Positions 56,458 to 64,000 of a stretch of DNA of 64,000 bases are shown in pieces (the stretch's first letter is position 1; each line of letters opens with the position of its first letter). The notes below the pieces were generated by a model. The model saw only the letters and a program-made list of their open reading frames with translations. It did no database searches and was not told the DNA's origin. The position numbers were made by a program, and so were the translations under genes. This stretch comes from Protonemura montana (taxonomy: Eukaryota > Arthropoda > Insecta > Plecoptera > Nemouridae), in NCBI GenBank assembly GCA_947568835.1, contig OX387609.1:9811660-9875659 (forward strand), given 5' to 3'.

Positions 56458-59400
56458 CTGAAAAACTGCCTCTAGTCGGGGCCATTGGTTTTTACAACAT
56501 GGCCCCCTTTAGGCTACACATTTGTCAAGCATGGCCGCTCTCTTTAAGCAATTCCCGCTAGCATAAGCATATCCATGTTTTTTTTTCACTGGCGGTGCCC
56601 AAGTCAATTTGTTTTACGACTTTCGTATGTTCTCGCGAATGCCTTGAGATGAGAGAGACGCCATTGCGGGAAATATGAGTGGAAATGCGGCCGTTTTTTT
56701 CCGACAAAAGTATCGCGCAGTTTTTCGAAGGAAAAACTACAGTCGTTTGAGGACTCTTACCCCGTCTGGTCTTGGCGTTTCAAATCAAGACGTCGACGAT
56801 ATTCCCAACTTTACCTGCTATCCGAAACGTAACTGGAAATCGAACAGTGAAACGGGTTTCAAAACACCGTTCCTGGCCTGTGGCAAAGCGTGGATAAACG
56901 GCTGAGTCAAATGATCCATTGCCCGAAATAACGCGTAAAAATTTCAATGATTATCATCATGCGAGTTAATATGCACGTGGCAAACGCCATTTATCTCCAT
57001 ACCCACGCACAACTGGATAACAAAAGCACTCGTTTCATTGCGTATCGTCCGACACGCGTGTCGCACGCGTAATAAAGTGCGATACGCACAGCTCGCCTGG
57101 CAGATGGCGAACGGGAGTTTTTTTTTTATGGACTTGTCAAACTGTCAATACACGACAAGCAAGTCCCAATGGGATGTTTTGATAAGCAATCAAGTTCGGC
57201 GTGTCACTTCACGGCAAAGCCATTCCGTGAAAAATGAAAAACGAAATACTGACAGGAGTAATTTTAGGAAAATGTGTTTGTTTGAAAAATGTCATCTAAA
57301 CGCGTTTTTTTAAGTGTCTGTTAGCAATTACCACCCTGAAAAACAGGGCTAAGCTAAAGTTATGCAATTGCAATGTTCTATTTTTTGGACATGCCCCTGA
57401 ATGCAGTCCGCATAGCAGATAACGCCTTCTCCATCACAAAACGCAACCCGCAGAGCAAACGCGGCTTCTCCACGGTGAAAATCGTAGAAACTCAATTATG
57501 TCCAAGTAACGCAGCTTTTGCACGGCGTATTATCAAAGTTGGTATGCGCTACACGTGAAAAGAATGCTTGTGCGGCAAGCAAGCCGTGAACTATATTAAC
57601 AAAATTATAATTTCAAAACAAAAACTCGTTATCGGTTACTTAAACTCGCGAGTACAGCTCGGGAGTGGAATATCTTTGGCACCGAATCTGTTTGCCAACT
57701 ACAAAGACTGCGGCTCATATCAAAAGCACGCTTCCCGTTTGTAAAATAATATCCAACCGTAACATCCGGCAATATCGTCAAAACGAGTATGAGTCATCGC
57801 TAAAAATTTTTCTTTGGAAACCATTTGTGAGCTTATCGGCTGAAAACCCCGTTTCGAATGACAGGCGAAAAAAAAAAAAAGCGTCCTTATTTATATTTGA
57901 TAATATTCCACCTTCGAGCTGGAAAGCGCGCGAGTTTTTGTTTAATTTGCAACGCGAAACCGAATGTGATTATTAATTATGCAGTCCAATTAATCCAGGA
58001 GTCTGTTAATTAGTGTGGGGAAATGCCGTCGGGACTACGAACGGGAAATTACAAGCCATTTTCAAAGCGCGCGCGGAAAATGAAAATGCACACGGCAAAA
58101 AAAAACGCGAATATCACATTAGAGCGACCTTGAAAGGTTACATGCCTGCCTGGATAGATATTTGACGTTTTCATTGGTGATGACATACTAAGCTAGCTAG
58201 GGTGACATCCGCCATCATTCGAATATATCAAAGGAAATGACGTCACAAAAACAAGAGTACCTGTCTCTTTAACTACTAACTTTTGAGCCTGCAATTCCAA
58301 CATTTCAATGTTATTACGGACCTTAATCCCGTTGCAATGCGGTTCATTGCAATGGTACGAGTAGGTATATTCTATAGAAAACCCAGTTGAGTTGGATTTA
58401 CGAATCAGGTTCTCATAATCCAGGATAATAACGCTATCACCTAACTGGCAGTCAATGATTTAATTAAAAAAATAATAATAATAAAATACCGTTTCGCAAA
58501 TCTCTGCCCTACGGACCGTGATTGAGCGCAGAAAACAAAACAACCCCCGGACACGACATTCCAATGACAGCCGATACGTTCATTATTTAACAACCGATTA
58601 ATTATGAATGACAGCAGAGTGTGGTTTGTTTCCTCGTTTAGCGCGGACCTTTTTGCGGCGACTCTAGCGCTCACGGCGGCGGCTTGTGTGAATTCAGGAT
58701 GGATTTGTATGCTTTTCACCCGTTTTTTTGTTTTGTTTTAAACTCGGCTAGTGATGTATTGTCCGGGCAAACGTAGATCGGTGTAACACGACCGCAAGCG
58801 AGGCCGTGGCGTGCATTCGTTTTGCGAATTATCAAAATGGAATAACGTCCCGTGAAATTAAATTCAGATTGTTTGGTTTCATCAGGTTTTTGTTGTGGTC
58901 GTGGCCGCCTCCCCCCTGCCCTGCCATCCCTAGCCACGTGTGTACCTATGGCTGATTAAATTGCGAGTGACACGGGTGGCAGAGTCGTTGGTGTGTAGGG
59001 GGTGACATAAATTAACTGCTGAAGCCTGATTAAAGTCAGGTGAATTGTGCAAGAGATGAAAGCGGGCGAATAGCAGGGCAGGTCAGCGTTTTGTGACGCT
59101 AATCAAAATGACCGCGTGACTCGTTGTGTTTTTAATTTAATTGTTTTCAGCAATCAATTTGTAGAAGAGAAATGGAAAATTTATTTATGGACACACTTTC
59201 TTTGTCCTTATTGAAAAACCGATTAGTTACAGTGTGGGGTTTTAACTGTAATTAGTTCGTTCCTTCATTGACAGCCAATAAGATGTTCAATGAAGTTCCA
59301 CATAACTTACAGAGAGTACATTTATAAATCAACCGTTTAAAAGTCATCTGTTGACTTGGCCTGTGTTGCCTAAAACATAAATCATCATTGTTACCCAAAT

Positions 59401-59839
59401 AAACAAATGACAACGTCTCAGGAAAGACTTAATGTCAGACTCTGAGTTCCAGAAATATTTTCAAATTCCAATAACTCCGCCTGTCTTTTAAATTTAAATC
59501 TAGCGTGAAAGCCAAAGACCAGAAAAAAATGTGTCGATATCCTTCAAGAGCAGGATACACAAGGAATAGTTCAGGTTTAGCCTCAAAGCTAAAAGGTGAT
59601 CACCATATTTGCAGTGTTTTCGGTTTTTCTGGTGTTTCCACTAGGAAGCTGAAACCAGCAAGCGAAGAATGGGAACGGAGCTAGACTGTAAAAATGTGCG
59701 ACCGAACCGGGTTACGAATCCGAGTATATTGTTGATTGTGGATGATGTGCATATTGTTGAAGAGATAGTGCAGTAAAGAAGAGTAACCCCAGAAACAACG
59801 CGCCGGAACGAATGCTGGTGGTTGACAGCCACAGTCGAG
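56458..59839. other. Upstream region of the NDUFA11-like gene
   Basis: No coding exon can be supported. It contains a family F repeat (57.4 kb), purine-rich CpG patches (56.65-56.9, 57.8-58.1 kb) and a CRE at 58,238. The first exon and promoter of the NDUFA11-like gene may be here. Confidence 0.35.
57386..57478 (-). repeat. Family F doubled repeat, diverged
   Basis: The units are cctgaatgcagtccgcatag with cttctccatcac and acgcaacccgcagagcaaac with gcttctccacgg. A further single unit is near 30,472. Confidence 0.4.
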
Positions 59840-59956
59840 ATGGTCTTCGTTTGGGTCCAAGGGGTGTCAAACTACAAGAGTCCTTGTCCTCGACGCATCG
59901 GGGAGACAACCATCCATGCCCTTTTCTTCGGCCTCATCGTCGGAGCAGTCTACGAG
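59840..59956 (+). CDS. NDUFA11-like four-helix mitochondrial protein, N-terminal exon (5' boundary uncertain)
   Basis: An open frame runs from an ATG at 59840 to a gtgggc donor at 59957 and is phase 0 at the donor. Its last part, RRIGETTIHALFFGLIVGAVYE, resembles the first membrane helix of NDUFA11/Tim17-family proteins (small residues G/A, helix preceded by T/S). It joins in phase to the exon at 60520. The first ~20 codons are doubtful: the frame is open further upstream, and an upstream coding exon joined near 59875-59895 is as likely as initiation at this ATG. No mitochondrial presequence is obvious, as expected for this carrier-like family. A 5S-derived SINE (60096-60324) sits in the following intron. 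Another reading frame is also open here, so I rely on the helix and the phase match. Confidence 0.48.
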
Positions 59957-60095
59957 GTGGGCGATTAGCACTCTCTGAAGGAGATACCGGCAATATGAAG
60001 CGGAGAAGCGTGTCTACTTGATCCTGTCAATATTGCATAAAAATGCTTTCAAAATGTTTACAAACTATGTTTCTTCGTGCCAACGGTCTAGAACC

Positions 60096-60324
60096 GAACG
60101 GTTTGGCGGGTTGGAAATACCGGTTCTTGTGAGATCACCGAAGCTAAGCAACATTGCACTGGGTCAGGTATTGGATGGCTGACTATCATACACATGACCA
60201 GTTGTGTTCGGGAGAGAGGTTGGAGGGACCCAAGTTAATACTAAATCTCCTTGCTTATCAACCTCTCGACAGCATGGATTTGTGAAGGAATCCTGTTGTT
60301 CGCGCTTTACCATCCTTCGGAAGA
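60096..60324 (+). mobile_element. 5S-derived SINE in intron 1 of the NDUFA11-like gene
   Basis: The head (tttggcgggttggaaatacc, gatcaccgaagctaagcaac) and linker are well kept. The copy stops inside the body at catccttcggaag, so the 3' third is missing. Confidence 0.77.
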
Positions 60325-60519
60325 AATATTTACTAATTAGGGCATGCGCTCTTATGGTAAACAGCGTAACACATTAGCAACAACGATTTCATTTTAGTTA
60401 AAAACCGTAAAAAGGTTAATTTTAGTTCATTTGTCTTACTGATTTAAGGAGTGGACATTTTCCCAGTTAACATTCGCAAGCTTGAACACTTGAAAGTGTT
60501 AAAACAAACATTGTTTCAG

Positions 60520-60718
60520 TTGTTTAGCAAGATTGAGAATGGCAGGAGTCTGGGCGAGGCGATCCAGAATGCCTTGCGCCAGGCGCCGGTCGTTGCCATC
60601 GCGACCGGCATCTTGATGGCGGTGTACACAACCTTCGAATGCACGGTGGAGTTCGCTCGAAACCGCGAAGACGCGATCAACTGTTTCATCGCCGGCGGAC
60701 TCACGGGAGCAGTCTTGG
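60520..60718 (+). CDS. NDUFA11-like / Tim17-family protein, central exon (TM2-TM3)
   Basis: The 199-nt exon follows cattgtttcag (AG at 60518-60519), starts in phase 0 and leaves one base (g) at a gtacgg donor at 60719. An alternative acceptor at 60531 would drop four residues (LFSK). The translation has SLGEAIQNALRQAPVVAIAT followed by a helix (GILMAVYTTFECTV). After that comes FARNREDAINCFIAGGLTGA, which strongly recalls the complex I accessory subunit NDUFA11 (B14.7): basic/acidic R/K-x-(E/D)-D, then x-(I/L)-N-x-(F/L)-(I/L)-(A/G)-G-G and a Gly-rich helix. In that role it would sit in the inner mitochondrial membrane and stabilise the membrane arm of complex I. Other Tim17/Tim22/Tim23/PMP24-type proteins share this fold and cannot be excluded. 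A palindromic MITE starts within 20 bp of the donor. Confidence 0.8.
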
Positions 60719-60736
60719 GTACGGCATACTAAGATC

Positions 60737-60868
60737 CGGTTTCACCAAAATCTCGCCTCCTAGTTGAAGTGTTGGTTGAAACTATTGCCATGACGACTTC
60801 CAATCACATGCGAATCCAATCACATTAGAGGTCCAACTTATAGGTGAACATTTTGAAGAAACCCAACC
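60737..60868 (+). mobile_element. MITE family A, short copy in intron 2 of the NDUFA11-like gene
   Basis: The ends are cggtttcaccaaaat and attttgaagaaaccc. The flanking 7-mers taagatc at 60,730 and 60,869 could be a target-site duplication, though ctaag also occurs at other ends of this family. It starts 18 bp after the splice donor. Confidence 0.65.
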
Positions 60869-60984
60869 TAAGATCGTTAAGTGTATAGGTTAAAATTATA
60901 GAGAAAACGCAAATGCTCAGATTTCTGCGCGAAAGATGGCCGCCAAATGACTACTTTACCGACAAAAATGGAGGTTGCCGGAAA

Positions 60985-61215
60985 ACGCCGTCTTGCAAGA
61001 TTTCATTTCGTTATTTCTCGCAGATTACTCGCATTTGAGTCTGGTTTACGCTCAAATTATATTTATTGATGCTAACCTCAACGATTGATAAACATGTATC
61101 GATATTTTGAGTCGTGATTATATATATTGAGTCGTGTTTAATTGTAGAGGTTTGCCAAAACGGAACGGCTGCCAACGCCATCGTTACCACGTGTTGCCGG
61201 CTCGTTTGCTCCGCA
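60985..61215 (+). repeat. Dispersed repeat family C in intron 2 of the NDUFA11-like gene
   Basis: It closely matches the copy at 137-375 (gcatttgagtctggtttacg, acgattgataaacatgtatc, gttaccacgtgttgccggct). Confidence 0.65.
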
Positions 61216-61605
61216 GATAGCTGAACACTTACGTTCTTCTCTTTCGCTATAATCTGATAACTCAGCGCTAAGACCCACTCTTTGAAATGGTTGTCCAACC
61301 AGCGCCGTCCAGCAGCATTAACCACCAGAACAGAACTATCGTTGCGATAGTAGGGGAGGAGGGGTCTAGTCGTCTCAAAATCCTTATATGTGTGCATATC
61401 TTCTAGAAAAATGAATTTATTCTTATGTTATATTTTTTTTATTGATAAATACACATTTGGTTAGAATGTGCATTTTTCTACGATTTATTAGACCGTCAGT
61501 TGAATTGCTATGTCTTTTAGTTGACCTACTGTAGTTGCTACTAGATAGAGTCACCGTCGTTTTGAGAGATAAGATATTTTGTGTTATTCGCGTTTACCTT
61601 TGCAG

Positions 61606-61688
61606 GTGCCAAGGGCAGTGCGGAGGATATCATATGTGGCGCCCTCCTCTTCGGGTTCCTGTTCGGGATCATGGATGTCGTGCTTTAA
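61606..61688 (+). CDS. NDUFA11-like / Tim17-family protein, C-terminal exon (TM4)
   Basis: This 83-nt exon after cgtttacctttgcag (AG at 61604-61605) begins with gt, completing the glycine codon g|gt from the previous exon, and ends at a TAA (61686-61688). It encodes AKGSAEDIICGALLFGFLFG followed by IMDVVL: a short polar loop and the fourth membrane helix. The full three-exon model gives about 132 residues with four helices, slightly shorter than typical NDUFA11 proteins (about 140-180), mainly because it stops soon after TM4. The frame-restoring phase-1 junction, the strong polypyrimidine tract and the AATAAA only 47 bp after the stop make this a confident last exon. The exon is too short to stand out as an ORF. 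Confidence 0.8.
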
Positions 61689-61734
61689 GAAAAGTCGCGG
61701 GCATTCGTAAAATATCGACTTGTTTTTGGTACTT

Positions 61735-61740
61735 AATAAA
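61735..61740 (+). terminator. Poly(A) signal of the NDUFA11-like gene
   Basis: An AATAAA hexamer lies 47 bp after the stop codon at 61686-61688, in tacttaataaatgtac. Cleavage would be expected about 15-30 bp downstream, giving a 3' UTR of under 100 nt. Confidence 0.6.
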
Positions 61741-62669
61741 TGTACATGTTTGGATAAACGCATCGTCCACAATCAGATTATCAAAACCTATTGTTCGACT
61801 CCAGGTCTCGTCGCATAAGCCCTAACTTAAAAAAAAAAAAAAAAAAATGGTTTTTATAATAATAGCACATATTTTTGTTCGTTCGTTCATTCAATTGCTT
61901 TTATTTCTATTTTTTCATAATTTTGTTTTTTTCATTCCTTAACCCACAGCTGCATGTTTCGAAATCATATGTTCGGCGCAAATAGCCAAGCAGCCAATCA
62001 CAAACGGTGTTACCAGATTTTCAGGGGTTGTTTCCATAAGCCCATCTGGCCCCAGGTAGGTTATACAAAAACGCGAAGTACATCTTCGTAGATGGATTCA
62101 ACAAAAACAATAGCAAAAACAAGTGTAGAAAATTACTCAAATTGGCGCAGTAGTTTCCAGAGCGCTGTGTTCATTTGTGTTACTCGAAAAAGATAAAGGC
62201 AGAGAGTATGCTATCTGGCACGTGGAAGAAAGAGACGGTAGCAAAAAGAAGATGGAATACGTCAGAGTAGCTACAGCACAAGCAAACAAACAACAAATAA
62301 CGCTCACGAAATGTTTCCTTTCCATATTGTTCTTTGATAAATAAATAGAGCTGTTCTAAATTGCAACTGTATCTGTCTCGAGTGCATTTAATTGAAATTG
62401 TACCTATCCACCTAGCTGTAGCTTGGAATTTGGGTGCATATGATAAACAAAAAATTGCGTTCAAATTCCCGGGCGTTTCGCGAGTTGCACAAAAGGCAGT
62501 TGAAATTAAATTCCTTGTTCTCTCATTTCGCTACGTGGCTGGCTAATTGAGAACTTGTTCGGTTTGGTATTTCCTCGTTCTCGAAGGTTCATTTCATAAG
62601 ACAATGTATGACAGCAAACTCGTGTCTTAGCAACCTTACCTTTCAACCATTCCATGAGTCATACCAACT
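61741..62669. other. Intergenic AT-rich sequence
   Basis: A poly-A tract of about 18 (61,830) follows the gene end. No gene was seen. Confidence 0.4.
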
Positions 62670-63252
62670 CTTAGGTTAGGTTTTACCAAAACCTCCAAGG
62701 GCCGATTTCACTAACGCTCTTTAAAACGCCCTAAAACGCCGTTTATGGGTGCTAAATTACAAACCAAGAAAGTAAGACAACACACGATGAACAAGAAAGA
62801 ATAGTGTGTTAGCTTCGAAAGGGAATATTTGGTGACTTGGAATTACGATTAAAGTATCAACGGGACTTCTTACTTTGACCTCCAAATGATAGTTTAAAAG
62901 TTAAGCCCTCATCCTTCCAAGTTCAAATATTAAACGGTGATTAGGGTAAGAGAAATTAGTGACGGCTGCTAAATAAAATTTCTTTTATAAGACAGGACAA
63001 AGCCTTCCTGAATCATCAATAAATTCAATTTCAAATTTACATATTTTTTGTGTGTGCTAAACGGGGAAAATCAGTTTTACCTCTAAACCTCCCTTTAACG
63101 CCGATTAAGCAAGATTTAAACGGCATTGGTGAAATCGGCCCTAACTCACAGAAACATCTGAATTTCACTGCATGTGATTGGAAATCGCCACGGCAATAGT
63201 TTCAACTAACACTTTAACTAGAAGGCGAGATTTTGATAAGCACAGGCCTAAG
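62670..63252 (-). mobile_element. MITE family A split by another element
   Basis: The left end (ttaggttaggttttaccaaa) lies at about 62,670-62,697. The remainder (aactcacagaaacatctgaa to gcgagattttgataagc) resumes at 63,143. A second MITE occupies the space between. Confidence 0.65.
62698..63142. mobile_element. 445-bp MITE with agggccgatttcac termini
   Basis: Perfect 14-bp terminal inverted repeats (agggccgatttcac at 62,698 and gtgaaatcggccct at 63,129) extend imperfectly to about 19 bp. There is no ORF. It is inserted within a family A MITE, so it is the younger of the two. Confidence 0.72.
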
Positions 63253-64000
63253 ATGTTCTCCATACGCCTAGCAAGTGACGTGTCTCTTTTCAAACAAGTA
63301 AACCACAGTCTCTCCCAAGGTTATATATATTATTATAAGTATAAACAAACGCACATCTTTTATCCTGAGTCAAAACAACGAGTTGCGATTGTTTCTTGCA
63401 ATGTCGCTCCAAACAGGTAGCGAAATTAATTACCCATTGAAATTAATTTCCAATTAACGCCATGTCTGTTTGCTGCTCGCGAGTGGAAACTAGGTTAAAA
63501 GACGTAGCGAGCAGTGTAGTAATTGTGTGTTGCTCTTGTGATACAACTCGAATGCTTCGGGCAGCAAAAGTTTGCAAGTAAAACGGGATATAATTCCTGG
63601 GAAATGCTAGTTGCCGGTCGACTAATGAATTGCTCGGGTCTTGTCAAAACTTCCCGACTTTCAAATGTTTGTTTTGCCATTTAGAGTTGCCGTGTTCGAG
63701 CGCAGCGGTGAAATGTGAAAACATCCGATGAATACGTTTAGACAAATAACTGTCATGCAGTTAAATAATAAAGAGCAACATTTTGCAATAACCAGAGTTA
63801 AATTACATCACATAAGAGTAAATATATCTAACAAGAATTTTGCTGTCGTCTGCAAATTTCCTAAGCGCATCAGAATAAAAGAACTGTCAATAGAAAAACA
63901 AATCCGGCAAATTAGTGTGAAGCCTAGACCCATTTTGAAACGTGTTCTCATTGGGGTCATTCCCTGTCAAATCAACCGACCAAAAAACCGTCACCGCTTA

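Noticed and set aside
60451-60519. Use of the ATG at 60451 as the start of the NDUFA11-like protein
   Set aside because: The 23 codons before 60520 look intronic and end in a tttcag acceptor; the upstream exon at 59,840-59,956 supplies the missing first helix in phase.

Overview
The window is intron-rich animal nuclear DNA, most likely from an arthropod or another invertebrate, though I cannot name the species. Reasons: about 60% A+T; spliced genes with GT/AG junctions and kilobase introns; a rhodopsin-type GPCR and a four-helix mitochondrial membrane protein of the NDUFA11/Tim17 kind; and very dense repeats (5S rRNA-derived SINEs, short inverted-repeat elements, minisatellites, poly-C tracts). 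There is no sign of operons, CRISPR arrays, phage or an intact autonomous transposon.

Layout. (1) About 1-9,260, + strand: the 3' part of a class A GPCR gene. Four exons join in frame (1272-1484, 4051-4166, 4851-5691, 9054-9260). They encode the end of the third intracellular loop, TM6, TM7 with an NPxxF motif, a cysteine-rich helix 8, and a roughly 350-residue tail dominated by Met-Asn-Gln repeats. Exons for TM1-5 must lie before the window. (2) About 9.3-59.8 kb: no confidently coding gene. It holds at least 13 copies of one 5S rRNA-derived SINE family, several foldback/MITE families, six minisatellite arrays, a tRNA-like sequence inside an inverted-repeat element, CpG-rich patches with CRE/E-box/TATA motifs, and isolated exon-like islands, including three on the minus strand whose reading phases fit together. 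(3) About 59.8-61.75 kb, + strand: a compact gene for a four-helix protein resembling complex I subunit NDUFA11, with three exons, a phase-consistent model and a nearby AATAAA. Its introns carry a SINE, a MITE and another dispersed repeat. (4) 61.8-64 kb: non-coding, with a MITE inserted into a different MITE.

The most interesting items are the Met/Asn/Gln-rich, prion-like tail of the GPCR; a SINE whose 5S-derived head has expanded into a 91-bp tandem array; a 43-bp CACGTG-bearing minisatellite found at two loci 27 kb apart; a 92-bp duplication shared by two distant copies of one MITE; and the tRNA-bearing foldback element with tRNA-deleted relatives. No wholly new system with a mechanism I can defend was found. 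All homology statements come from motif recognition by eye, not from database searches.
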